From Imperialibacter sp963977595 (GTDB lineage: Bacteria > Bacteroidota > Bacteroidia > Cytophagales > Cyclobacteriaceae): a DNA stretch of 64,000 bases. The position numbers and the translations under genes are program-made. Positions 1-8,777 of this stretch are shown here, one piece after another (the first letter of the stretch is position 1; every line of letters begins with the position of its first letter). The notes under the pieces are model-generated. The model was not told the origin of the DNA and searched no databases. It worked only from the letters and a program-made list of their open reading frames with translations. The DNA is taken from contig NZ_CP180355.1 in the NCBI RefSeq assembly GCF_048007035.1, positions 2,728,001-2,792,000 of the forward strand, in the 5' to 3' direction.

Positions 1-1
1 G

Positions 2-148
2 ATTGTGAAAAATGCCGATTGGATCATAGATATTGGCCCGGAGGGCGGAATTGATGGGGGTACCATTGGGTTTGCCGGCTTGCCGGAAGACATGGTAAAG
101 CTGAAGGGTAACCACACTGCTCAATATTTGAAGGAAAAGCTTAACTAA
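2..148 (+). CDS. uvrA: UvrA, excinuclease ABC subunit A (3' end only)
   Basis: Only the last 48 codons are in the window; the gene enters from the left edge and stops with TAA. The visible peptide carries the motif DWIIDIGPEGG and ends with HTAQYLKEKL. This matches the extreme C-terminus of UvrA, the ATP-dependent damage-recognition subunit of UvrABC nucleotide excision repair, where a D-lid of the form DLGPEGG is followed by an S/N-HTGxYL tail. The catalytic ATPase and zinc-finger regions are outside the window. The alcohol dehydrogenase gene begins 7 bases after the stop. Confidence 0.85.
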   Translation: MVKNADWIIDIGPEGGIDGGTIGFAGLPEDMVKLKGNHTAQYLKEKLN

Positions 149-155
149 GAGTCTG

Positions 156-1202
156 ATGAAAGCCATCACATTTCAGGGAAAGGAGAAGCTGAGCTTTGAA
201 ACGGTAGCGGATCCAACGATCATTCAACCAACAGATGTGATTGTAAAAGTAGCGCTGACCGCTATTTGTGGCTCTGATTTGCATGTCTATCGGGAACATG
301 AAAAGGGGCTGGACTACGGAACTGTCATGGGCCATGAGTTTTTCGGGGAGGTGGTGGAGATTGGACGTGCTGTCACTGGTCTTAAAAAGGGCGACAGGGT
401 GGTAAGCCCTTTCACGACGAGTTGTGGTGTATGTTATTTCTGCAAAATCGGTCTTACATGCAGATGTCAGCAAGGACAGCTTTATGGTTGGGTGGAGCAT
501 GGCCATGGCCTGCATGGTGCTCAGGCTGAGTACGTTAGAGTGCCACTTGCCGATAGTACGCTGGTTAAATCTCCTAAAGGTCTTAGCGAAGAACAGGTAC
601 TGCTCACCGGCGATATCTTCAGTACAGGTTATTTCTGTGCTGAAAACGCAGGCGTCAGGCCAGGTGGAAGATATGTGGTGCTGGGATGTGGCCCTGTCGG
701 GCTGATGGCTATTCTGGCAGCAAAAATACAGGGGGCAGATGAAATTTGGGCCGTGGACAGCGTGCCCGAGCGCCTGGCAATCGCTCAAAGGTATGGCGCC
801 GTAGCGGTGGACTTGTCAAAAACTGATGCTAAGCAGTTTATTCTTGAGCAAACCAATGGAATTGGTGCTGACGCTGTGATGGAAGTTGTTGGGAATCCTT
901 CTGCGCAGCAACTAGCTTTCGATGTGGTGCGCCCCGGCGGAATTATTTCATCTGTGGGCGTGCATACGGCCAGTAACTTCACCTTTTCGCCGGTTGATGC
1001 TTACAACAAGAACATCACCTATAAAACCGGAAGGTGCCCTGCCAGGCACTACATGTCAAAACTGCTTCCTTTGCTTGGCGATCAGCAAATTGACCTGTCG
1101 GCAATTATCTCTCACAGGCTCCCCTTAGCGCAAGGCGTAGAAGGATACAGAATTTTTGATCAGAAGCTGGATAAGAGCTTAAAGATCATTCTGCACAATT
1201 GA
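156..1202 (+). CDS. Zinc-dependent alcohol dehydrogenase (MDR superfamily)
   Basis: A 348-residue medium-chain dehydrogenase that should oxidise an alcohol or polyol with NAD(P)+ in the cytoplasm. The catalytic zinc ligands are visible as Cys38 (AICGSD) and His60-Glu61 (GHEF). The structural zinc lobe is Cys90, Cys93, Cys96 and Cys104, and the Rossmann glycine motif GCGPVG is at 177-182. Length and domain order are normal for the family. The ATG lies 7 bases after uvrA, but no functional link to DNA repair is implied. The exact substrate cannot be read from the sequence. The gene converges on the next minus-strand gene with no gap between the stops. Confidence 0.9.
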   Translation: MKAITFQGKEKLSFETVADPTIIQPTDVIVKVALTAICGSDLHVYREHEKGLDYGTVMGHEFFGEVVEIGRAVTGLKKGDRVVSPFTTSCGVCYFCKIGLTCRCQQGQLYGWVEHGHGLHGAQAEYVRVPLADSTLVKSPKGLSEEQVLLTGDIFSTGYFCAENAGVRPGGRYVVLGCGPVGLMAILAAKIQGADEIWAVDSVPERLAIAQRYGAVAVDLSKTDAKQFILEQTNGIGADAVMEVVGNPSAQQLAFDVVRPGGIISSVGVHTASNFTFSPVDAYNKNITYKTGRCPARHYMSKLLPLLGDQQIDLSAIISHRLPLAQGVEGYRIFDQKLDKSLKIILHN

Positions 1203-1604
1203 TTATCTGGTGAGATCCAGAAAGATGTCACCCATCAGTACCAACTGGATATGGTCATCGGACTTCTCTTTCATTAAGTAGGCAATGCCGTGTTTGTCGC
1301 CTTCATTCAACAGCTCCAGCGTATCGTTCCTCAAAGCCCATTTTTGCGAGTGCTTAAGTGTGTCGGCTGAAAATATGCAGCCAGGGTAACCATAGGCCGT
1401 GATAGTTACTTCGTCAGCATTGAATTCAATCCACCCTTCCATGGTCAAGGCGATGTCATCGCCAACATCGGGGAAGGCTTCTTTGCTTGTCGTCCAGTTA
1501 GCTTTCCATTTTCCCTGAAGGGCCTTTTGGGTTTTGTCGCCTTCAGAGCAGAAGGTAAGGGTAAGGGCAACAAGTACGACAGCGTATGTTAAAAGACGGC
1601 GCAT
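1203..1604 (-). CDS. Small exported lipoprotein, lipocalin-like, unknown function
   Basis: 133 residues. The N-terminus has two arginines, a hydrophobic stretch and a cysteine at about residue 19 (LTLTFCSEG), which fits a lipoprotein signal with a relaxed lipobox. The rest reads as alternating beta strands beginning LQGKWKANW, like Bacteroidota lipocalin-like 'GxW' domains. No catalytic motif is visible. Its stop codon directly abuts the convergent alcohol dehydrogenase stop. Function is unknown; the lipocalin-like label rests on the GKW opening and strand pattern only. Confidence 0.6.
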   Translation of the reverse strand: MRRLLTYAVVLVALTLTFCSEGDKTQKALQGKWKANWTTSKEAFPDVGDDIALTMEGWIEFNADEVTITAYGYPGCIFSADTLKHSQKWALRNDTLELLNEGDKHGIAYLMKEKSDDHIQLVLMGDIFLDLTR

Positions 1605-1664
1605 ATAGTTTTGGTCACAATTGGATGAACGAAATTATAAAAATGGAATTGCTTTTGCACTCAT

Positions 1665-3641
1665 CTATTTTAGTCCCTGGGCAGTGTGATGGGCAAGACC
1701 CATAATGCTCAGCATGGGGTTCACACCACTGGCCGACGGGAAAGCTGACCCATCGCCAATGTAGATGTTGGGCACTTCATAAAGGCTGCCATCAGGTGCT
1801 GTTGGGTGCGTCTTTTTATCTTCCCCCATTCGGCAGGTGCCCATTTGATGTGCACTGTACAGCGAAAATTGATTTGGGCGCCAACCCCAGACCGGCAGGT
1901 TGTGGATAAATTTCTCAAGATCGGCTCTTTTGCCTGTATTATTAAAGCGATGATTACCGAAATGCGGATAGATGATCTGCTCGCAGTCATTGGCAAAATG
2001 GAGTCGGCTCGCTTCTTCCATGCCGTTAATGAGGTGCTTCAAATCGAATCCGTGAAGTTTGTAATGCACAATGGGTTGGCCTTCCTTGTCGATAGTGATG
2101 TATCCGGGAAACTTGTCTCGTACAATGGCTATGAAAGAAGCAATGTGCGATGCCTTCAACATGTCTTCTTTGAATTGGCGGGCACCTGACCAGGGAAGAG
2201 ACATGGCAATGAGGCCGGGGTGAGTGGGCGGTGTCTCAAGCTTGAAGCCGTAGTTGCCGTCCGACCGGGCGAATTGATCATTGACAACAGACATCATTGG
2301 CCCAAACCAGGCTTCTGATTTTTGAGTGTACTTGGCACTAACACCTACGGTGGGGTGAAGGTGGAGGTGTTTTCCTATGTGGTCATGCTTGAGCCCACTT
2401 CTTTTCAGCAACGCTGGTGTCTGAATAGCCCCAGCGGCTATGACGATTTTTTCTGCTTGTATAAAAACCTTTTTCTTGTGGCCCTTTGGTGAATAGCAAA
2501 CCGCTTCGGCACCAGTTGCTCTTCCATTTTTAATGGCTATCTTTTCAATTTGGCACTGAGAAAGAAGGCGGGCACCAGCAGTTGTCGCTTTTCGAATATA
2601 CGTTTGAGCAGTGCCTTGTTTGATCCCATACCTGTCGCCCAGGCTGCTGAAGCCGAGCTTTTGAAAATCTGCTTCGCCAGGCTTTCGTTCATTTCTTGGA
2701 ATGAGTTCAACTTGCTGACCTAGTTTCCTGGAGCCGTCCAACAGAAGTTGATTTTGCAGGTTGTGAAGGGAGTAATTGGTGTTAACACCTATTTCTGCTG
2801 CTACAGCATTTAAGCTGTCCTGAAACGATTGGGAGGTTAGAAAAGGTACACCATGTTCGCTGGCCCATTCCTGAAGAACATAGTCAGGTGTTCTGAAGCT
2901 ACCAGCCCAGTTGACTGTGGTGCCGCCACCTACGCAGCTACCAGCAAAAATGCTCACCTGCCCGTCGGAAGACGTGATAGCGCCCTTTCCGTCATACAAC
3001 GTCTCAATCATCTTTCCTTCTTCCTGAGTGAAGTCAGCGCCGTGCAGGTAAGGGCCTTTGTCGGCGATAATAACGTCTTTGCCTGAGCCTGCCAGCTCAC
3101 CTGCTATCACACCACCCCCCGCACCGCTACCGATCACGAGTACTTCGCAGGTTAAGACACTATCGTTTTCAATCTGCAATTCAAAAAGTCGGGGGAGTTT
3201 GTCCGCATCGCCCAACAGTGGGCCCGGATACTGAATTGCCTTGAAGTCGGGGTGGTAACCATCTTCGGTGGAGCTGAAATAGATGAAAGTTGAAAGTTTT
3301 TTGAGAGACGAAAATGCCTTCCGGAGCTTTTTTACAGGGCTATTGGACCAGGTGATGAAAAGTTTTTCTCTTTGTTGAAAAGTCAGATCCAGAAACTTCT
3401 TCATAGGCCCCGCCCAGGTCATGCCGAGCAGGTTGCTGTCCAATATTTTCAGCAGTTGGATAAATTCCTCACGTGCTGGCCGGGGCTGGGAGGCAATCAC
3501 CTCTGCAATTTTGCCTGGGGCAACCCTGTCAGCTCCTTTCGAGGTCCAAAAACCTTTGTGCTCGCCACTGGTGGTGTCGGGAGCGATGAAAGTGTTGGCC
3601 ACTTCCTCCAAAATGTTGCACTGTCTTTCTGTAAGCTTCAT
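1665..3641 (-). CDS. GMC-family FAD oxidoreductase (long-chain alcohol oxidase-like)
   Basis: 658 residues. The FAD-binding motif GSGAGGG starts at residue 171, after an N-terminal extension of about 160 residues like that of fatty-alcohol oxidases. The GMC signature GSCVGGGTTVNW follows. The C-terminal catalytic region contains HQMGTCRMG and a second FAD contact (GSAFPSASGVNP). No signal peptide is seen. The ATG lies 1 base after the stop of the upstream aldehyde dehydrogenase, so the two are surely co-transcribed. Together they would take a long-chain alcohol to an aldehyde (this enzyme) and on to a carboxylic acid (its neighbour). The substrate is inferred from family resemblance and neighbourhood. 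Confidence 0.88.
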   Translation of the reverse strand: MKLTERQCNILEEVANTFIAPDTTSGEHKGFWTSKGADRVAPGKIAEVIASQPRPAREEFIQLLKILDSNLLGMTWAGPMKKFLDLTFQQREKLFITWSNSPVKKLRKAFSSLKKLSTFIYFSSTEDGYHPDFKAIQYPGPLLGDADKLPRLFELQIENDSVLTCEVLVIGSGAGGGVIAGELAGSGKDVIIADKGPYLHGADFTQEEGKMIETLYDGKGAITSSDGQVSIFAGSCVGGGTTVNWAGSFRTPDYVLQEWASEHGVPFLTSQSFQDSLNAVAAEIGVNTNYSLHNLQNQLLLDGSRKLGQQVELIPRNERKPGEADFQKLGFSSLGDRYGIKQGTAQTYIRKATTAGARLLSQCQIEKIAIKNGRATGAEAVCYSPKGHKKKVFIQAEKIVIAAGAIQTPALLKRSGLKHDHIGKHLHLHPTVGVSAKYTQKSEAWFGPMMSVVNDQFARSDGNYGFKLETPPTHPGLIAMSLPWSGARQFKEDMLKASHIASFIAIVRDKFPGYITIDKEGQPIVHYKLHGFDLKHLINGMEEASRLHFANDCEQIIYPHFGNHRFNNTGKRADLEKFIHNLPVWGWRPNQFSLYSAHQMGTCRMGEDKKTHPTAPDGSLYEVPNIYIGDGSAFPSASGVNPMLSIMGLAHHTAQGLK

Positions 3642-3642
3642 T

Positions 3643-5082
3643 TCAGAAATACTTCATAAGGATATTGAGAATCCGTTTTTTTGCGGCAGTATAAGGCGGG
3701 TAAAGCAATTTGGCAGAGGTGAAACCGACCCTTTGTTTCAACCAGGCTTTTTCATTTGAAAAGGCCAGAAACCCAAAATGTCCATGAGACTTACCGATGC
3801 CACTTTCGTTCACTCCACCAAAGGGAAGGTGCGGCTGCTGAAATTGGACTACCACGTCATTCACACATGCTGTTCCTGACGAGGTTTCCAGTCGATATTT
3901 TTTTTGAATGCGCTTATCGTTCGAAAATAGATAAAGCGATAAGGCCTTGGGCTGTCCGTTTATGTATTGGATGACCTCGTCGTGGTTTTTAAACGTATTA
4001 ACCGGAAGTATAGGGCCGAAAATTTCTTCTCTCATTAGTGTGGTGTGAAGAGGCACATTGTCGAGAACTGTGGGAGAAATGAAGTTTTCGGTTTCATCAA
4101 CGTCGCCACCGTAAACAAGGCTGGCACCGTCTTCAATGGCCGTGCTCAAAGCCTGACAGAGTCGCTGATAGTGCTTTTTATTGATGATTCGGGCGTAGTT
4201 AGGCGATTCTTTAAAATTTTCGCCTGGCTGTTTGAACAGCGTCTCCAGAAAATATTTCAGGTGTTCCAAAAACGGCTCTTTCACACTCTCGTGAATGAAG
4301 AGGTAGTCAGGTGAAACACACGTCTGGCCACAATTAAGAAGCTTTCCCCAGACGATTTTTTCAGCAGCATCTTTCAAGTTTGCCGTTTTGTCGATGATGA
4401 CGGGCGACTTGCCCCCAAGTTCCAGGGTAATGGAGCTTAGGTTTTTGGCTGCTGCCTCCATCACTATTCTGCCTACTGCCGAGCTTCCTGTAAAGAAAAT
4501 GTGGTTAAAGGGAAGCTGAAGTAGTCGCTTGGTTATTTCGGGCCCACCCTGATACACGGCTACCTCCTCTTGCGGAAACAGCTCGCCTACCATTTGCGCA
4601 ATAAGCTGCGAAGTGTTGGGAGTCAGTTCAGATGGCTTTATGATAGCGGTGTTGCCTGCAGCAATAGCTGAAACCAACGGCCCCATGCATAAATTGAAAG
4701 GATAATTCCAGGGAGAGATAATCAGGCAAACGCCTTTCGGCTCATAGTGCACAAAAGCCGACGAACCAAAATAAGTAAGCCCAGCGGGCACCGATGCTGG
4801 TCTCGTCCATTTTTTAAGGCTTTTCAGGGCGAGATTGATGTCTGCCAACACAACAAAGGTTTCGGAGAGGTCGGCTTCAAACCCAGGCTTTTTGAAGTCG
4901 CTGTATACGGCGTCACGAATTTTCGCCGTGTTGGCAAGAATCCAGGCCTTGACTTTTTTGAGCCGCTCAATTCTCGGCCGGTAGCTTTCCTGCCTGAGCA
5001 AAAGGGCCTTCTGTGACTGTCGCAAAAAGAGCTCGGACAGATCAGCGTCAGGTGTCTTTGTTTGTTGTTTCTCGTCTATCAA
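3643..5082 (-). CDS. Aldehyde dehydrogenase, class 3 / fatty aldehyde type
   Basis: 479 residues. Visible motifs are PWNYPF (124-129), FTGSSAVG (197-204), the general base Glu221 in ELGGKSP and the nucleophile Cys255 in CGQTCV. The C-terminus ends in a hydrophobic/basic stretch (AAKKRILNILMKYF) reminiscent of membrane-associated fatty aldehyde dehydrogenases. The only upstream in-frame start is TTG at 5082; no ATG occurs before about residue 133, so a TTG start is required. It is the first gene of a two-gene operon with the GMC oxidoreductase. The upstream 207-bp divergent region carries an inverted repeat that may regulate it. Confidence 0.88.
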   Translation of the reverse strand: MIDEKQQTKTPDADLSELFLRQSQKALLLRQESYRPRIERLKKVKAWILANTAKIRDAVYSDFKKPGFEADLSETFVVLADINLALKSLKKWTRPASVPAGLTYFGSSAFVHYEPKGVCLIISPWNYPFNLCMGPLVSAIAAGNTAIIKPSELTPNTSQLIAQMVGELFPQEEVAVYQGGPEITKRLLQLPFNHIFFTGSSAVGRIVMEAAAKNLSSITLELGGKSPVIIDKTANLKDAAEKIVWGKLLNCGQTCVSPDYLFIHESVKEPFLEHLKYFLETLFKQPGENFKESPNYARIINKKHYQRLCQALSTAIEDGASLVYGGDVDETENFISPTVLDNVPLHTTLMREEIFGPILPVNTFKNHDEVIQYINGQPKALSLYLFSNDKRIQKKYRLETSSGTACVNDVVVQFQQPHLPFGGVNESGIGKSHGHFGFLAFSNEKAWLKQRVGFTSAKLLYPPYTAAKKRILNILMKYF

Positions 5083-5112
5083 TTTCGGGTGTTGTTAATC
5101 CTTACTAACAAA

Positions 5113-5169
5113 TTACCACAAATAAGCCTCATTATCTACCTGAAGATAATCAAAAACTGTTTGTGGTAA
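5113..5169. promoter_or_regulatory. Inverted repeat in a divergent intergenic region (possible operator)
   Basis: A perfect 10-base inverted repeat, TTACCACAAA at 5113-5122 and TTTGTGGTAA at 5160-5169, lies between the divergent aldehyde dehydrogenase and transglutaminase-like genes. The right arm also starts a tandem direct repeat of GGTAACATT (5165-5173 and 5177-5185, 12-base period). This layout resembles a two-site regulator binding region. That function is inference; no regulator gene is adjacent. Confidence 0.4.
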
Positions 5170-5337
5170 CATTAGGGTAACATTGAGTGATGTGTGGCAC
5201 CAGATCAAAGCACATATACCCGCTACAGGCACGAATTCGTCGAAAAAGACTACGAGAGGCATACGTTATATTAATTTAATGTTAACTTTATGTTACGCAA
5301 CTTCATAAAGGAGATAGCGCTAGTAAGCAAGCGGCAT

Positions 5338-6159
5338 ATGATAAACAGGTTTTACATATTGATTTTTCTAACTGTAAAGGCTTTTTTAAGCTTCGGGCAG
5401 GAGGTCAATATGTCTGATTTGCGTTTTCATTCTGAGCTCGAAAAAGCGGTCCTCGTTAACACTTCCAGTCAACCAACTTTGAGTTTATTGCTGGTAGCTG
5501 ATCAGTCAGTTGACCATGAGCGAGCAAAATCGGCCTTGAATACCTATCAGGCCAACCTTGCTTTCTATCAAAACCAACAGAGTAAGTACAGGAGCGAAGA
5601 GCAATTCTTGAAATTCTTCTTCTACAGGGTTCACAGAAAGGAACTGAAAAGTTATGAGCAGTATGTTAGTCTGGCGAGCCAATTCGAGACAGGACAATAC
5701 GATTGTCTCACCGCTACATCGCTCTACTACTTGTACCTCACGGATTTGGGCTATAAAGTGAATCTGGTAGAAACAGACTATCACATTTACTTGAAGGTTA
5801 ATGCGGGCGAAAGAAGCTTCTTGTTTGAGTCTACCGACCCTATTGCAGGATTCATCTCTTCGGAGATTGAAATTTCCGAGAAGGAAAAAGAATACCTCAG
5901 TGCACAGCGCCAGAACTTATCGGGCATTTCTTCAAACACCACTGATGGGCAGAAAAGCTACATCCTGAACGACGAGTTAACCAAGAAGGAACTGGCTGGA
6001 CTTAACTACTACAACCGTGCTATTGTTGCCTGGAATGCCAAAGACGTCCTAAAGGCTGTTGCCCTCGTAGACAAGTCGTATTTTCTTTACCCGTCTGATC
6101 GTATTTCGAACGTAAGAGATTACTTCCGGGGACAAAGCGAATTGCTTGCTAGCAAGTAA
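5338..6159 (+). CDS. Exported transglutaminase-like / TPR-tailed protein, unknown function
   Basis: 273 residues from the ATG at 5338, chosen because it gives a clean signal peptide (hydrophobic core FYILIFLTV, ending SFGQ). An in-frame ATG at 5290 would add 16 hydrophilic residues before it. The middle has the order of a transglutaminase-like fold: a cysteine in YDCLTATSLYY, a histidine in DYHIYLKV and an acidic residue in FESTDP, a candidate Cys-His-Asp triad. The C-terminal 50 residues look like one TPR-type helical pair (YYNRAIVAWNAKD). It stands alone between divergent and convergent genes. Whether it is an active peptidase or crosslinker is unknown. Confidence 0.6.
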   Translation: MINRFYILIFLTVKAFLSFGQEVNMSDLRFHSELEKAVLVNTSSQPTLSLLLVADQSVDHERAKSALNTYQANLAFYQNQQSKYRSEEQFLKFFFYRVHRKELKSYEQYVSLASQFETGQYDCLTATSLYYLYLTDLGYKVNLVETDYHIYLKVNAGERSFLFESTDPIAGFISSEIEISEKEKEYLSAQRQNLSGISSNTTDGQKSYILNDELTKKELAGLNYYNRAIVAWNAKDVLKAVALVDKSYFLYPSDRISNVRDYFRGQSELLASK

Positions 6160-6357
6160 CCTGCCCTTGCAAAGCTGAGCACCCCCTGCTTTAGTCGATC
6201 CCCCTTACTGCCTCTTAAGCCCCCTTCATTAGAAAATTTCGCCCTTCTCTATCAGGACAATGTGTGTCTATGGCCGCATTTTTTAAAACGACGAAGTCTT
6301 GGATCAAGCGAAAAATCTGGGGGATTACCCTTCAACCCCAATATTCCGAGCGGTCAT

Positions 6358-6422
6358 AAAAAAGCAAAAGGTCCAAGCCTAACCCGGCCGGGCGAGACGC
6401 ATTGAACCAGTTTTGCTTTTTT
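6358..6422. terminator. Long inverted repeat, possible terminator
   Basis: AAAAAAGCAAAA at 6358-6369 is exactly complementary to TTTTGCTTTTTT at 6411-6422. The 41-base interior contains a GC palindrome, CCCGGCCGGG. It could end transcription of the transglutaminase-like gene, or be a decayed structured element. The spacing is large for a simple intrinsic terminator. Confidence 0.35.
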
Positions 6423-6599
6423 ATTTAACCACAAACGAAACATTCAATCCCGAGAAATACAGATTGATCCGAGGTCTTGATAGGATTTGAAGCGCTTCCA
6501 GAAGCGGGTTTGTGGAGAGGCAGACTTCAGACTGGATCCCAGCAAAGATGTTTTTCACCATTGCGGCTTTCGCCAGAGTTTGCGGGAGGTGTTAAATAA

Positions 6600-6632
6600 A
6601 AATGCCCGGACGAAGCCGGGCATTTCTGATTT
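6600..6632. terminator. Bidirectional intrinsic terminator
   Basis: A 10-bp stem, AAATGCCCGG (6600-6609) with CCGGGCATTT (6616-6625), has a six-base loop. It is followed on the plus strand by a T run and on the minus strand by a T-rich tail. It lies about 30 bases past the stop of the OmpA-family gene and serves that transcript. Confidence 0.75.
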
Positions 6633-6657
6633 TTTTAAAGTCGGGCAAAAAACTGAT

Positions 6658-8739
6658 TTACTCCATGATCTTAAACTCTACCCTTCTGTTCTTCTCACGG
6701 TTCTCTCTCGTGTCGTTGGGTACTTTGGGCTTCGTTTCACCATAGCCTATAACCGTCAACCGTGCCTTATCAATGCCATTGTTTATAAAGTAATTATAAA
6801 CCGCCCTGGCACGAAGTTCGGATAGTCGCTGATTGTAATCTTCCGGGCCTGAGGTGTCGGTGTGTCCGGAAATTTCAATCTTTCCTATTTTTTGTGCTTC
6901 AAGCATTTCTTTTACTCGTTCGAGCTCGGGGTAAGAAGCGGTCTTCAGCTCGTATTTTTCAAGATCGAAAAAGATGTTGTTGAACGATATTTCCGCACCT
7001 TTTTCCAGCTTAACCATATAAAGATCAAGTTGCCTTGTTTTTTCTTCAGGGTTTGGCTGATTAAGGTCAAGGTTTCTATCGAGAGAAATATAACCGGCAG
7101 CCTCAGTAATTACACCATAGTGGGCACCGCCCCTTAGGCTAAAGTGAAACTCACCTGTTTCAGGATTGGTCCTTACTGCACCGATGTCGACGCCGTCAGG
7201 AAGCCTTTCTATCATGATGGTGGCAATAACTGGCTTTTGGGTTTTTTCGTCAAGCACCCTACCGTTCAGAGCAATGACAACGTCCCGTGGGTTAATCTTG
7301 AGGTTCTTATTCTTAACACCGTCTAACTCAGAGGTAGCCAAAAGTTTGTCGGACTCGATGAAAAACTCCTGAATTTCGAACCTGTAAATATCAGTATCCT
7401 CATTTTCAGCCCCTCTGGAGAAATAGGCGTGCTTGCCTGAAGTGGGCATATTGAAATAGATATCGTCACTTGCCGTGTTAATACCCGCACCAAGGTTTTC
7501 GGGCTCCGACCAGTTTTGCCATGTGTCATCCAGCCTTGTAGTTACAAAGATGTCGGCACCACCGTATCCACTTATGCCTTTTGTAGAGAAGTAGAGTGTT
7601 TTATTGTCGTTGGTGAGGAAAGGGGCCTGCTCATCTGAAGCGTTGTTGATATCACCACCAAGGTTCTTGGGCTCTGACCAGGTGCCATTCCCTTTTTTGA
7701 ATGAGACATAGAGATCTCGCCCGCCGTAGGTGTCGTCCCTCTCTGATGAGATAACCATTGCTTTACCGTCTGCTGAAAGCGAATAGTCTACTCTGGAATT
7801 GTAGTTGTAGTCATTCTCAATCTCGATGTTTTCAGGTTCAGCCCATTCACCATTGACAAGCTTGCTCATTGAAGCGCCGGCAAACATTTTTCCTTTTTTA
7901 CCATATTGGTTGCCCAATAACAGTATCATCTCTCCATTTTCCTGAGTAATTGAAGAAACAAAGTTTGGGCCTTTTGTATTTAACGGAGGGCCTGCATTCT
8001 TAGCAATATTCCATTCTTGCTTTTCCTCATTCCATTCCGAATACCAGATGTCTTCAGCATCATCCACGCCTCCAACGTTTTGAGGGTGGTATTGACGGCT
8101 AAAAAAGAGGTATTTTCCATCAGGGGATATAATAGGACTATGTTCTACGTAGGTGCTGTTTACGTTTTCTCCCAGTTTCTCAACCGTTTCCAGGTTTTGG
8201 TTTACATTCTGAGCAATGTTGACCAATACTGTAATGGGGATGTTTGAGTCGCTTATTCCGATGGCGTCAATACTATTAGGCCCTTTAATAGAACGACCAT
8301 CAATTACTAGTCTGATGCCCGCAATTTCATAACTCGTTCTTTCGAAGAAAAGGTTTAGCAGCCTGCTCTCGATAGGAATGGCTCTTGGCGTCAATTCAAA
8401 CAACAAAAACTCGTTGAACGACGCATCGTAGGCATATACCTGTGAAATGGCACCCGGATTTTGCGACTCTGCAATAGCAATTTGCTGTGCTCTTATGGGC
8501 TTCTCGAAAGCTACAGTGATAAATTCAGTTCTGTCGGCCTTGTTTGGGGTCCAGGCATTGGGGTTATCGCCTCCATTGGGCAACACATTGGGCTTGTGAA
8601 GCACCTGCATTGCTGAGTATTCCAGTGGGGACATCTCTGACGAAACTTCAATGACTCTACTGGCCCAACTAACAGATTCCTGTGCTTTCAGGTTTATGCC
8701 AATTGCAAAAGAACATAATACTAGTAGAATTCTTTTCAT
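6658..8739 (-). CDS. OmpA-family outer membrane protein with PD40 beta-propeller repeats
   Basis: 693 residues from the ATG at 8739. The longer frame begins at a TTG five codons earlier; the ATG gives a normal signal peptide ending in LKAQ. The middle holds WD40-like PD40 repeats such as DGKYLFFSR, DGKAMVISS and DNKTLYFST. A carboxypeptidase-regulatory-like domain follows (LNGRVLDEKTQKPVIA). The C-terminus is an OmpA peptidoglycan-binding domain (IEISGHTDTSG ... NRRVEFKI). It should sit in the periplasm or outer membrane and bind peptidoglycan. It is followed by a terminator and preceded by a second OmpA gene, probably in the same transcript. Confidence 0.88.
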   Translation of the reverse strand: MKRILLVLCSFAIGINLKAQESVSWASRVIEVSSEMSPLEYSAMQVLHKPNVLPNGGDNPNAWTPNKADRTEFITVAFEKPIRAQQIAIAESQNPGAISQVYAYDASFNEFLLFELTPRAIPIESRLLNLFFERTSYEIAGIRLVIDGRSIKGPNSIDAIGISDSNIPITVLVNIAQNVNQNLETVEKLGENVNSTYVEHSPIISPDGKYLFFSRQYHPQNVGGVDDAEDIWYSEWNEEKQEWNIAKNAGPPLNTKGPNFVSSITQENGEMILLLGNQYGKKGKMFAGASMSKLVNGEWAEPENIEIENDYNYNSRVDYSLSADGKAMVISSERDDTYGGRDLYVSFKKGNGTWSEPKNLGGDINNASDEQAPFLTNDNKTLYFSTKGISGYGGADIFVTTRLDDTWQNWSEPENLGAGINTASDDIYFNMPTSGKHAYFSRGAENEDTDIYRFEIQEFFIESDKLLATSELDGVKNKNLKINPRDVVIALNGRVLDEKTQKPVIATIMIERLPDGVDIGAVRTNPETGEFHFSLRGGAHYGVITEAAGYISLDRNLDLNQPNPEEKTRQLDLYMVKLEKGAEISFNNIFFDLEKYELKTASYPELERVKEMLEAQKIGKIEISGHTDTSGPEDYNQRLSELRARAVYNYFINNGIDKARLTVIGYGETKPKVPNDTRENREKNRRVEFKIME

Positions 8740-8777
8740 ATCAAGCCGATTCAATAAGGTTTAGGATTAGGGATAAA

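Larger units (their letters stand above)
6160..6657. other. Non-coding gap, no gene recognised
   Basis: About 500 bases between two convergent genes. I see no convincing ORF. Apparent frames here overlap the 3' end of the OmpA gene and resemble nothing. The stretch holds an A/T-flanked inverted repeat (6358-6422) and a bidirectional terminator (6600-6625), listed separately. The left 200 bases are C-rich runs without recognisable structure. Confidence 0.5.

Noticed and set aside
6487..6825. Plus-strand ORF of 112 codons across the terminator and OmpA 3' end
   Set aside because: It reads antisense through the conserved OmpA domain and across a terminator hairpin, and its product resembles nothing.
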